64,000 nt of DNA. Source: Anodontia alba. Its lineage: Eukaryota; Mollusca; Bivalvia; Lucinida; Lucinidae. Numbering within the stretch: the first letter of the stretch is position 1; each line of letters begins with the position of its first letter. The stretch spans positions 43,698,978 through 43,762,977 of the forward strand of contig OZ024826.1 in assembly GCA_964016985.1 (NCBI GenBank). Direction: 5' to 3'. Under the pieces are notes generated by a model, which searched no databases, was not told the DNA's origin, and worked only from the letters and a program-made list of their open reading frames with translations. The position numbers were made by a program, and so were the translations under genes. Shown in pieces: positions 53,153-63,918 of the stretch.

Positions 53153-54559
53153 TTAACCCTTGTCCTGCTGAATAAATTAAGATGCCACACCCTTTTTAAA
53201 TTTTCAGCCAATCCTCGGACCCATCAATACCCGGACTGGTAACTATAGTGCTAAATACCTATTTTATCGATATGATGATGTCGTGGCTATGATTTTACCA
53301 TTTACCGGTTTTCGTCTGGAATGTGCGAAAATCAATCGAGTAGAAAGTGATAATTATCCGCAATAAACAACCACATATAAGTGTTATTTGTGAACAATAC
53401 ATCAACCATCATGAAAAGTTAGTACTATATGCACGTAATTGTTTTTTAACCACATTTGTTGAATATTGATCACATACTTTACAAATTTCGGTGGAGTTTC
53501 CAAACACCGTTTTGTGAATGAAGCCGTTCGTCGAAGAAAAATGGCGACCATTGTTGAACTGTACTCGCATTAGTAGAGCCTGTTAATGCACGGCCTTGTT
53601 AAAATCAATTAGAAACCAAACTTATTCAGAAAAAAAAAACTAGCTTTGTTTTCGAAGTTGTTTTGTGAGCATATTATTATTATACCTACTTCAATGCCAA
53701 TTGAAATATCGCCTGGTGAAAATGTCAATTTCTCGAATTTGACCAACAATTATCCGCGATAATGAACCTCATATATATGTCATCTGTGAACAAAACATCA
53801 CTTATCATTCAAATTAAATACTATGTAATTATTTTGTTTTTTAATCATATTTGTTGAATATTGATCACACAAATCGCGATGGAGTTTCCAAACACTGATT
53901 TGTGAATGAAGCTATTCGTTGAAGAAAAAATGGCGACCATTGTTGAATAGTACCAGCATTAGCAGAGCCTTTTAATACTTTTTCTCGCTAAAATCAACTA
54001 TAAACCCAACTTATTCAGAATAAACAAGCTTTGTTTTATTGCTTTATCAGCATATTATTTATATAACCGTAATAGAAATTTGAAAAGTCGACTGTGAAAA
54101 TGTCGATTCTCTTGAATTTGACGGACATTTTCTAAAATGAGTATGTGCAAAATTCGGCGATTATCTATGTTAAAAGGAATCAGTTGAATAAAATGTTATT
54201 AACATATAACGGACCTAAGATGGCATTATTGCTTTATAATAATTTTAACCGGCTTAACTAAAAATAAATGTGTTTAATACTAGTTTAATATGGGTGGAGT
54301 TTTGCAAAATATAGATTCCGAAGTGACGTAAGCATCACCAGCACCTGCGACATGATAATTAACGGCAACGGACAGTATCAAGTCTGGGTATTGATGGGGC
54401 CGAGGCCAATCAGATTACTTAATCCAGATCATTGATTTAAATTCACATACTGAATGGCAAACAGTGTACAGATCAGTTGGCTCCTTAGAATCCAACTGAT
54501 CTGGATCTACACTGTTTGCAAAGGCAGGGTATATCCAGGTCCAGCAGGACAAGGGTTAA
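53153..54559. repeat. HP1 MITE copy 10, split by N1
   Basis: TTAACCCTTGTCCTGCTGAA ... CAGCCAATC, interrupted at 53214, resuming GCCAATCAGATTACTT at 54405 ... CAGCAGGACAAGGGTTAA. Confidence 0.92.
53214..54404. mobile_element. N1: 1,191-bp non-autonomous DNA element, 7-bp TSD
   Basis: Terminal inverted repeats of 24 bp with two mismatches (CTCGGACCCATCAATACC... / ...GGTATTGATGGGGCCGAG). Direct repeats GCCAATC at 53207-53213 and 54405-54411. The inside holds two diverged copies of a segment of about 430 bp (AAAAATGGCGACCATTGTTG at 53538 and 53925; GGAGTTTCCAAACAC at 53492 and 53880). No transposase. The superfamily is not clear. Confidence 0.88.
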
Positions 54560-54737
54560 GAAAAGATGTGCAAAAAGGCAAAATTTTATAATAGGCCAAA
54601 ATAATATGGAATAAAGTGTTTGAAATTTTAGGACATTTACCCTATGTGATGATTTTCACAAGTGCAAAATTTCTTTTGCAGTAAAACCCACAACACTTAT
54701 TGCACAGGAAAAAAACTTATAATTAAAAAATGATAAC

Positions 54738-54947
54738 TTACACTATTCAGAAAGATCGGCCTGAGCTGACAGTGTAGACGCAGATCAGATGCTACAGAAT
54801 GCAGCATCTGATCAGGATCTATATTGTTTGCCACTTGCTCAGCAGTCTTTTAGACACATTAAAAGATGGTAAAATGGATTTGTTCACATTTTAGGGCAAG
54901 TATGGTAAGGAGTTAAGGTGTCCAAATACTTAGGGTAAATATGTTAT
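54738..54947. repeat. HP7 MITE
   Basis: ATTCAGAAAGATCGGCCTGA, GACGCAGATCAGATGCTACA/GCAGCATCTGATCAGG, TTTTAGACACATTAAAAGAT, AATACTTAGGGTAAATATG. Confidence 0.8.
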
Positions 54948-55352
54948 TTACTCAAGTTATCATCCAGAAATGAAAATACGGACGTGTCTCAGGCAGATAA
55001 CTCATAAAAAATTGACGAAATTTGCCCATTAGCAATTCCCAAACCTGATCTCCTTACTGTCAATACATATAGCAAGTTTGGTTAAAATCCCCTGTTATTT
55101 ACTAAAGTTATCATCCGGAAACGAAAATATGGGCGTGTCTCGGGCAGATAACTCTGTAAAACTTTGAAGAAGTTTGCCCATTAGCTATCCCAAACCAGAT
55201 CTCCTTAATGTCAATTCATATAGCAAGTTTGATGAAAATCCCTTGTTATTTACTCGTTATCATCCGGAAACCAAAATATGGGTGTGTCTCGGGCAGATAA
55301 CTCCGTACAAATTTGACAAAATTTGCCCATTAGCAATCCCAAAGCAGATTCT
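54947..55352. mobile_element. RC-C fragment (tandem units only)
   Basis: Nearly three RC-C units (TTATTTACTCAAGTTATCAT, GTGTCTCGGGCAGATAACTC) without microsatellite or 3' hairpin; both ends missing. Confidence 0.75.
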
Positions 55353-55455
55353 CTAATATCTAACACACTTTTCCTAGGCAGGCTTATTCCTGTAAGTGGT
55401 TAACCAGAACTTGTGCACATTCTTTCACCAGAACTTGTGCACATTCTTGAATCAG
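55353..55455. mobile_element. SINE-1 fragment
   Basis: ACACACTTTTCCTAGGCAGG, CCAGAACTTGTGCACATTCT (the latter repeated at once). A short internal piece. Confidence 0.55.
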
Positions 55456-55569
55456 AAGACGAAATTTTAGGCCATTTTAGAGTCACTTTATAACACTATA
55501 CACCACCTCCATTATTGCTGGTATCCAAAGCAAAAACTGTGTTAGCTAAATAACTGTGTCCCATGTTGT

Positions 55570-56510
55570 ATCCAAACAAAAATAAATAGATTATAAAGAA
55601 AAATGATCATAAATGGTCATTTTTCTATATAACCTATACAATTTTGTATCCAAACTAGAAATGTGTCAATATGACACGGATGCCCAGGGGCCATCCTCAT
55701 CCGCATACGGGCATTTTGCAAAAACTGAAGTTGAAAAAGGGCCATAACTCTCATAATAATTGGCAGATTTTACCCTAAATTAAGCTTGACCAATATTTTA
55801 TGATTATATACTTGTGAATAAAATATGAATCCAACACACTAATCTTTTCAAAAAATATCCAAAGGAAAACACTTTTCGAAGATGAAAAAGGACGATAACT
55901 CCCATAATAATGGGTGGATTTTACCCTAAATCAAACTTGACCTCTATTTTATGATTATATACCTGTGTATTAAATATGAATCCAATACACTAATGTTTTT
56001 AAAAGATATCAAAGGGAAACTATTTTTCAACATTGAAAAAGGGCCGTAACTCAAAAAATAATTGGTGGATTTTACCCTAAATTGACCTATATTTTATAAT
56101 TATATACCAGTGTATAAAATATGAATGTAATACACTAATCTTTTAATAAGATATCGAATGGAAACCATTTTTCAAAGTTGAAAAAGGGCCAAAACTCCCA
56201 TAATAATTGTTGGATTTTACCTTAAATCAAGCTTGACCTACATTTTATGATTATATACCTGTGTATAAAATCTGAATCCAATATGGCTAATCTTTTCAAA
56301 AGATATCAAATGGAAACCATTTTTGTTACATATGGATGGAACGGACAGGACATACGTACGGACAGCAGTGATACTATATGCCCCCCCAACCTCCCCATTG
56401 AAACTAATGAAAATGGTGGGGGCATAACAAAAAATGTATAGAGTATATAGAAAAATGACCATAAATGATCTTTTTTTACTATATAATCTATACATTTATC
56501 TATGAATACA
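55570..56510. repeat. Palindromic element opened by RC-F
   Basis: GATTATAAAGAAAAATGATC ... TTTTTCTATATAACCTATAC on the left (55589-55650) is inverted on the right as GTATAGAGTATATAGAAAAA ... ACTATATAATCTATAC (56436-56494). Confidence 0.65.
55645..56430. mobile_element. RC-F copy 2 (pearl-like)
   Basis: AACTAGAAATGTGTCAATAT, GATGCCCAGGGGCC at the 5' side; four units of about 145 bp (AAAAAGGGCCATAACTC, GATTTTACCCTAAAT); GGAACGGACAGGACATACGT; terminal hairpin GCCCCCCC...GGTGGGGGC. Confidence 0.75.
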
Positions 56511-56569
56511 ACATTTTTGGGGTCCACCTTTAAATCAGCTTATATTCAAAATGGTCTAACTATAAACTA

Positions 56570-56731
56570 TAGTCAAACCTGTGTTAAAGGCCACCTGTAT
56601 TTAGCAATCACCTGTATTAAGAGGCCTTAAAAGCCAAACAGGTGTAAATGTACCTATATTAAGCAAGCACCTGTCTTAAGCAACCAGTTTTTGGCTTTCT
56701 CTTAGGTGCTTGCTTAATACAGGTTTGACTG
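56570..56731. repeat. HP12 MITE
   Basis: AGTCAAACCTGTGTTAAAGG ... GCTTAATACAGGTTTGACTG, TA on both sides (56568-56569, 56732-56733). 162 bp. Confidence 0.82.
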
Positions 56732-56756
56732 TATCTTCAGAAGAGGGTCCAGTGTA

Positions 56757-56927
56757 CCATAATAACCCTAAATATTGGGACAGATAGGCCTTAGCATGGT
56801 CTACACTGCTTGCCACACATTCAACACTATTTCAACAGGTAGTAAAATAGATTTATTTTTCGAATTTTAGGACAAGAATGGTAAGGATTTAAGGTGTCCC
56901 AATTCTTACAGTAACTACAGTAGTATG
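56757..56927. repeat. HP7 MITE, core partly deleted
   Basis: ACCATAATAACCCTAAATAT, GGACAGATAGGCCTTAGCAT, only one core arm (GGTCTACACTGCTTGCC), AAGGTGTCCCAATTCTTACA. Confidence 0.7.
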
Positions 56928-57004
56928 CAGGTGTGTGGAATTATCAAATTTTATTACTTGTCCATGGACAAGTAAATAGTCAAGATCCACTTGTCCAGCC
57001 AAGT

Positions 57005-57190
57005 TTTACTTGCCCGAAAATTATCATTTTTTCTTATTTCTCAAAGAAAACATATGTTGTGGGTACTCTTTAGAAGTGCCTCACTGTGGCACTTCTAATG
57101 AGTACCCACAACATGTGTTTTTGTGCAGAAATAAGAAAAAATATCCATATGTTTTGGTTGAAAAAAGTGTGTTATTTGGAGCTGTTTAGA
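57005..57190. repeat. HP3 MITE
   Basis: TTTCTTATTTCTCAAAGAAA, palindrome AAGTGCCTCACTGTGGCACTT, right side GCAGAAATAAGAAAAAATA. Confidence 0.83.
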
Positions 57191-58003
57191 TAGATCAATT
57201 CAAACAATAATGGTGGAAAATTTGAACGACCTTTCACTTAGAAATTTTCTCTGAAAATAGCATTGGACATAATTTAAATGATGACTAAAGCCCGTCAAAG
57301 AAGACAAGTGTAACGAAATGCAAAGTCATCTAGCAATTTTCTGGCAAAAATAAATGCACCATGTCACGAGAAAAGAATCATTATATCATATGTAATCAGT
57401 AAGGGCCCAGATCAGCCTGTGCATCAGTAATCTGATCAGAGCCTTCATTGTTTGTCAATACATGCATTCTACAGTATTCACTGATGTGCAGATGCACAGT
57501 CTGCTATGACCTTTCTTTTGCACATATGTCATAGACTCCTTATTTTTGCACTGCAAGACTCCACTCCAAGACTCCGCTCCATGACTCCACTACATAAAAT
57601 ACAATATGCTTTCAGCAGCATGCAATGCCAAGCCCATTTCTGGGAAAAATATGGAAGATATCACTCAAATGTCATTGGCTAATTCTGCCTTCAGTACGCT
57701 GAAGTTCATTAGACTTCAGCATAACTCCAGGCAAGGTGACAACTGTGGAGATATCTAGGATAATTTTCATTATTTTGCATCAAAACACACAACTTGTGGG
57801 TACTCATTGAAATTGCCTTGACCATGTAATTCCAACCAGTACCCACAAGATATACTTGGTACAGAAATAACAAAACAATTACATTGTATCTTAACAGAAC
57901 TTTCTTTATCTCGGTTTATGCTTCAGTCTCTTGTCTGTCATTTTAAATCAAATTTATCTTTAACTGAAGGAATTTTCTTGGTTTCTCAGGGAATAAGTAC
58001 CAT
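57191..58003. other. Non-coding with hairpin remnants
   Basis: HP15-like pair at 57400-57455, GACTCCACTCCAAGACTCC repeats at 57555-57590, an HP6 right-half remnant at 57600-57715, a diverged HP3 hairpin at 57770-57860. No gene. Confidence 0.5.
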
Positions 58004-58216
58004 ATTTACCATATTTATTCGGACAGACAGGCGCTAGAAAACAGTACAGACCCTGATCAGATGCCACAGAATGTGGCATCTGATCAGGGTCTACACTGTC
58101 TGCCATTCATCCAGTAGTTTTTAGACATGTAGATATGTAGTAAAAATAGACATTCAAATTTTAGGACAAGTATGGTAAGGATTAGAGGTGTCTGAATACT
58201 TAGGGAAAATATGGTA
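58004..58216. repeat. HP7 MITE
   Basis: CATATTTATTCGGACAGACA, perfect arms ACCCTGATCAGATGCCACA-GAA-TGTGGCATCTGATCAGGGT, AATACTTAGGGAAAATATGG. Confidence 0.85.
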
Positions 58217-58384
58217 ATGAAAATTTCTGACAATGAAGTGAGCTGCCCTTGAAGCTGAGGAATATTTCCTCTACTTCAAATTCTGTTTGTTTGTCTGAGT
58301 TTCTGTTTAACCCATGACACATTAGGACAAGTATGGTGAGGAGTGGGGGTGTCCCAATATTTAGGGTTTTTATGGAACCTTCAG

Positions 58385-58595
58385 CATTATCATAGCAACA
58401 GATAAGGTGCTTTTTTCATCCAAAAAATGCTCATATCTTTCTTATTTCTCCACGAAAACATATGTTGTGGGTACTCATTAGAAGCTCCTCGCTTTGGTGT
58501 TGAGGCACTTCTAATGAGTACCTACAACATATGTTTTCGTGGAGAAATAAGAAAAATATTATGTGGATACACCTTCTTATCTGTAGCTATGCATT
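58385..58595. repeat. HP3 MITE
   Basis: GCAACAGATAAGGTGCTTTT, GAAAACATATGTTGTGGGTA, right side TACGTTTTCG-type arm with TGGAGAAATAAGAAAAATA and CTTATCTGTAGCTATG. Confidence 0.85.
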
Positions 58596-59094
58596 ATCCT
58601 GAAATGACTGAAATACTGTTAATGGGAAGTTAATACACCAAAACTGTGTGAAACCACCATCAGCTTTATAAAGATTATATTGCAATCATCTCTGAGCATA
58701 GTGAGATTCAAAGATGTATGTTTCTATCAATACCATATACAGTACGTATTTCTTTAATGCAGGCCTGTCAAAATGTAGGTCAAAGTGACCCACTTGTGGT
58801 ATGTGATAGTGTCACTGTATCCCAAACACCAAATTTGATCAGCTTAGGCTACATAGTACATGAAATGTTGCCAAGAGTGTGACATGCAAAAGCAGGGTCC
58901 TAAATGACATATTAGCAGTGCCTTAGTGAACCATTTTCAATGTGTACAACAACAAATGTTTTCATGGAGAAATAAGAAAGGATTTCAAAACAAACTGTGT
59001 TTAAAAAAGCAGCTAATCTACAGCTATCTTCATTTACATTGTGCTTAAGAGGAATGAATACACTTTCAGGGGAGGCAACTATCAAACTGCTTTT
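58596..59094. other. Non-coding
   Basis: Holds an HP3 right-half remnant (58930-58985: ACAACAAATGTTTTCATGGA, GAGAAATAAGAAAGG). Otherwise unremarkable. Confidence 0.5.
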
Positions 59095-59230
59095 ACCTCC
59101 CTTCGGAAAAGGACTGGAGTCTACTCTAAAAGGAAAGAATGAGCACATTCTTTCCTTTTAGAGTAGACTACTTTTCAGGATGAGCAGGAAAGCAAACAGG
59201 AAGTCACAAAAGTTGTCTCCCTTATGAAAT
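59095..59230. repeat. HP13 palindrome
   Basis: GAGTCTACTCTAAAAGGAAA ... TTTCCTTTTAGAGTAGACT at 59118-59170, flanked by TACCTCCCTTCGGAAAAGG and GGAAGTCACAAAAGTTGTCT. Confidence 0.75.
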
Positions 59231-59701
59231 AAAATGTGAAACAATAATACCTTGCCACTATCATATTACAGGGAGATAACTCTGTCAAAAATTGATGAAA
59301 TTTGCCCAGTAGCAATCCAAAACCAGATCTCCACAATACATATTACAAAAAGTTTGGTTAAAATCCTTTGATATTTACTGATGTGTAGCAGGCAGATAAC
59401 TCTGTCAAAACTTGACAAAATTTGCCCATTAGCAGTTCTCTATAATATTAATGCAAATACCAACTTTGGTGCAAATCCATTTATATTTACTCCAGTTATT
59501 ATCAGGAGGAAAATACAGACATGTGGTGGGCAGACAACTCTGTCAAAAATTGACAGAATTTGCCCATATACAATCCCAAACCAGATCTCCACAATATCGA
59601 TGCATATACCAAGTTTGGCAAAAATCCATTGACATTTACTCGTTATTATCTGGAAACCAAATAAGGATGGACGTACAATGGACAAATGGATGGACGTTCT
59701 T

Positions 59702-59879
59702 ATGAATGGATAGTTATGTGGCTACCATCTCTATTTTAGCATACTTATATGGCTAAAAAATAGCCATGTAACAGAAAATAAACCACATAAAAGACTGATT
59801 TTATGTGGCTGATGGAATAAATCCCATTCAAATACATTAAAACTGTCCATAATTCTTAGCCACCTAACTATCCATTCAT
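59702..59879. repeat. HP18 palindromic MITE
   Basis: ATGAATGGATAGTTATGTGG at the left and its inverted CACCTAACTATCCATTCAT at the right; inner GGCTAAAAAATAGCC hairpin. 178 bp. Confidence 0.8.
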
Positions 59880-59884
59880 GTGTA

Positions 59885-59975
59885 TGGAAAAATTGATTGA
59901 TTGTGTTGGGGTTTAACGACACGGCAAACCTTGTGGGTCATTTTGTGTCGTCTCCCAGAGAAAGGGAGAAAAGAT
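59885..59975 (-). mobile_element. SINE 3'-end fragment
   Basis: GATTGATTGTGTTGGGGTTTAACG followed by ACACGGCAAACCTTGTGGGT resembles the tail side of a tRNA-SINE. Confidence 0.45.
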
Positions 59976-60345
59976 AGGTGATAGTAGAGGATGCAAGAGA
60001 GGGACAGGAAGAAAGAGGAACATGAATGAAAGGGAAAAAACAGAAGAAATAAAAGCATTTCCCTCTACCCTTACCTGCTATAAAGATGGACAGAGGGATG
60101 GATACATGGACGGCCAACGTAAAACCATAATACCCTGCCATTATCATATGGCAGGGTATAAAAATGCCGTAAAATTTACTAAACATATCCAGTCTTAAGG
60201 AAAAGAACCACACACGCTTAAAGTGCCATGCAAAATTGTAGAGGACAGTATCTTAAATTTGTTTTTAATTATTTTTCCGAGAAAATAAAGCTGCCTAGGA
60301 GACAATTTACATGAGATGTTAAACCTTATTTTCTTGGAAAAATAC

Positions 60346-61087
60346 CCCCTCCCTTCCCCTTCTAAATAAAACGTGAAATGATAATACCCCGCCATTATCA
60401 TATAACTCTATCAAAAATTGACAAACTTTGCTGATGAGCAATCCCAAAGCAGATCTCCACAATATCAATGCATCAAATCTGGAGAAAATCCACTAAGATT
60501 TACTCAAGTTATTGTCCTGAAAATAAAACATGAATGTGTTGCAGGCAGATTACTCTGTCAAAAATGGACAAAATTCTACCATTAGCAATCCCAAAGCAGA
60601 TGTCCACAATATCAATGCACACACCAAGTTTGGTGAAAATCCATTGCTATTTAGTAAAGTTAGCGTCCAGAAATGAAAATATGGATGTGTCCCGGGCAGA
60701 TAACTGTCAAATTGACGAAACTTGCCTATCAGCAATCCCAAAGCAGATCTCCACAATATCAATGTACACACCAAGTTTGGTGAAAATCCATTGATATTTA
60801 CTAAAGTTATCATGCGGAAATAAAAAATATGGATCTGTTGTGGGCAGGTAACTCTGTCAAAAACTGATGAAATTTGCCCATCAACAATCCCAAACCAGAT
60901 CTCCACAATATCAATACACACAAAAATCCATTGAAAATCCATTGACATTTACTCAAGTTATTGTCCGGAAACAAAATACGGCTGGACGGACATATGACAG
61001 ATGGATGGACGGGGCGGCCAGATGGACGGACACACGGACCGCCGTGATACCATAATACCCCGCCACTATCGTGTGGCAGGCTATAAA
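60346..61087. mobile_element. RC-C copy 3, inside HP2
   Basis: GATAATACCCCGCCATTATC at the 5' side; four units (AATCCCAAAGCAGATCTCCA, CACCAAGTTTGGTGAAAATC); GGATGGACGGGGCGGCCAGA; terminal hairpin CCCGCCAC-TATC-GTGTGGCAGG and GCTATA. Confidence 0.82.
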
Positions 61088-61129
61088 AAATCAGAATGCC
61101 TTCTGCTGCAGTTGTTATTAGACAAAGTG

Positions 61130-63550
61130 CCCAGTGGGGCACATATACACCCGACCAGTGCTACCGCCACTTTTTAAAGAGGACAAAGTATGTAGCTTTG
61201 ACTCTGGAGATGGCAGTTGTATGCTATATGTTATAACATTGAAAAAATTCAATCACACATAATATGAAGCCCTTGACCTCAAATGTCAGGCACAGATGCA
61301 GGGATTGAGTTAAATAAAACTTTAGCCCTATAACTATCACCATATACCAGTGAAATCAATCAGTCTTTATAATATAAGCAAAAATGACATTTGTATGAAA
61401 AGTCTGTGACCTTGACTTAAAAGCCATGCCCCAGCTAGGGGATGGTGCTGAGAAAAACTTTAGACCTATACATACCATCATGCTTAATATTAATAAAACC
61501 AACAAAAGGGTCTTCATAATACAGCTATATAAATTTTAATGAAAATTTTAAGGTGACATGCCTACTCAATGCCCTCTACATATCGGTAAGGTATCACAAA
61601 AATATCTTAAAGAATTTTTAGAGTTATTGCCCGCACAAGATTTAAATAACCAAGGGAGAAAACTGCAGAATGGAGTCAGAAAGTCATTCTTGAATGTGAT
61701 ATGCCTACTCAATGTCCTATACATACTGGTGAAGTATCATGAAAATATCTTAAAGTGTTTTAAAGTTATGGTTCGCACAAAATTTTTACAATTATGGAGA
61801 CAAGGGGGGGATAACTCATGGACCAAGTCAGTTAGAGTTGTCTTTCTTGTACCTGACACCCCTACCAAATGCCCTCTACAACCTGACAGTTTCCTGAAAA
61901 TAGCTCAAAGGGTAGTTAGGAGTTATGGGGTGCACAATAATGTGTTTTTGGACAGACAGAAGGATGGATGGATGGATGGATTCCATGCTGACAGCTATAT
62001 CCCCTAAACCTCTCAGTAGGAGGATAACGAAATTCATCAAAAGGTCTTGATGGTATAGCTATATAAACTTAGATGCAACTTTTTTTTTACTTTTATATGA
62101 AATTTCTAAGTCTGTGAGTTTGACCTCAAGGTCAAACCCCGGGATGGGGATGATGCTGAGTAAAACTCTAGACCTATATCTATCAACATGTAAAATATAA
62201 ATGAAATTCCTCAAAGGGTCTTGATGGTATAGCTATATAAACAGAAACAGAAAAATTTTGACTTATTTATGAAAATTCTAAGTCCGTGACCTTGACCCCA
62301 AGGTTATCCCCCGGGATAGGGTTGGTGCTGATAAGAACTTAAGCCCTATATCTACCATCAGGCCAAATATGAAAGAAATCCATCAAAGGGTCTTCATAAT
62401 ATAAGGTCTTATAAACTTTAACGTAAAAACTTTGACCCTAAGACAAAAATAAAGTATGGACGAATAATGCTTCAATGGATGGACGGACAGATGAACAGAT
62501 TCCTTGCTGACAGCTATATCCACTCAACCTTTCAGTTAGGAGATAATGAAATTTATCAAAAGGTCTTATGATATGGCTATATAAACTTAAACGCAAAATT
62601 TTTTTACTTTTATATGAAAATTCTAAGTTCGTGGTCACACCCGGGGTGGGGATCATGCTGAGTAAGACTCTAGGCTGATATCTACCAATATGTCAAATAT
62701 AAATGTATTCCTCAAGGGTCTTGATGATATAGCTATATAAACTTAAACACAAAAAACTTTGACTTTTTTATGAAAATTCTAAGTCTGTGACTTTGACCCA
62801 AGGTCACCCCCGGGGTGGGGATGGTGCTGATAAAAACCTTAGACCTATATCTACCATCATGCCAAATATGAATGAAATCCATCAAAGGGTCTTCAAAATA
62901 TGAGGTCTTATAAACTTTAACATAAAATCTTCGACCATAAGACAAAAATAAAGTATGAACGAATAATGTTTCAACAATTGGATGGACAGACAAACAGATT
63001 CCTTGCTGATAGCTATATCCACTCAACCTTTCAGTTAGAGGATAATGAAATTTAATGACAAAAGGTCTTATGATATGGCTATATAAACTTAAACGCAAAA
63101 ATTTTTACTTTTATATGAAAATTCTAAGTTAGTGACCTTGACCTCGGTCAAACCTGGGTGGGGATCATGCTGAGTAAGACTCTATGCCGATATCTACCAA
63201 CACGTCAAAAATAAATGAAATTCTTCAAGGGTCTTGATGATATAGCTATATAAACTTAAACACAATAAACTTTGACTTTTTTATGAAAATTCTAAGTTCG
63301 TGACCTTGACCCCAAGGTCATCCTTGCAGTGGGGATGGTGCTGATAAAAACTTTAGACCTATATCTACCATCATGCCAAATATGAATGAAATCCATCGAA
63401 GGGTCTTCAAAATATGAGGTCTTATAAACTTTAACGCAATAACTTTGACCCTGTGACGGAAAGACGAACGAACGAACGAAAGAACGAATGAATGGACGAA
63501 CGGAATAGCGAAAACATTATACCCCCACATACTTCGTATGTCGGGGGTAT
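61130..63550. mobile_element. RC-G, long pearl-like element, inside HP2
   Basis: GACAAAGTGCCCAGTGGGGC at the 5' end; a mixed array of units (CAAAGGGTCTTCATAATATA, GGGGATGGTGCTGA, CCTTGACCCCAAGGTCA), several carrying their own GGATGGACGGACAGATGAAC microsatellite (61960, 62475, 62980, 63455); terminal hairpin ACCCCC-ACATACTTCGTATGTC-GGGGGT at 63521-63549. No protein. Confidence 0.78.
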
Positions 63551-63698
63551 AATTAGCACTGTAAGGGTTAGGTTCTGAATGAAATAAATGAATAAAAGAC
63601 GGAGAAACTAATACTATCAAAGTCAAATTTCTTTGGCACACATACTTGTTCATTATTGCCAGCTAAATTTTCAATAAAGGACCCACCACAGATTTTAT

Positions 63699-63918
63699 TT
63701 AATGCTTAGCACTCAATCTGGATAAAATTTTCAGCTGGCAACATTTTGAAATATTTTTTTTTTTTTTTTTTTTTTTTTCCCCAGAAAACAGGATTTGTTA
63801 TTTCATACAAATTGTCTCCTTTGCATGAAATGTCAAATCCTGTTTTCTGGGGAAAATAAGAAAATATTCATCAATTTGCCATCTACTGAATTAGCCAAGA
63901 GAGTGGTGGTAAAGGTAA
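63699..63918. repeat. HP6 MITE
   Basis: TTAATGCTTAGCACTCAATC, a T-run of about 25, core II arms ATTGTCTCCTTTGCATG, AGAGAGTGGTGGTAAAGG. Confidence 0.82.

Larger units (their letters stand above)
59232..60163. mobile_element. RC-C copy 2, split by HP18 and a SINE piece
   Basis: CAATAATACCTTGCCACTAT at the 5' side; two to three tandem units; a microsatellite part (AAGGATGGACGTACAATGGA); interruption 59702-60075; then GGACAGAGGGATGGATAC and the terminal hairpin CCCTGCCAT-TATCAT-ATGGCAGGG. Confidence 0.75.
60210..63571. repeat. HP2 MITE in three pieces, split by RC-C and RC-G
   Basis: Piece 1, 60210-60345: GCTTAAAGTGCCATGCAAAA ... TTTTCTTGGAAAAATA. Piece 2, 61088-61129: AAAAATCAGAATGCCTTCTG, CTGCAGTTGTTATTA. 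Piece 3, 63551-63571: TTAGCACTGTAAGGGTTAG. In order they rebuild one HP2. Confidence 0.8.

Noticed and set aside
59500..61100. Overlapping ORFs of 80-132 codons
   Set aside because: All fall in RC-C tandem units (repeated peptides on both strands), with no sign of coding constraint.
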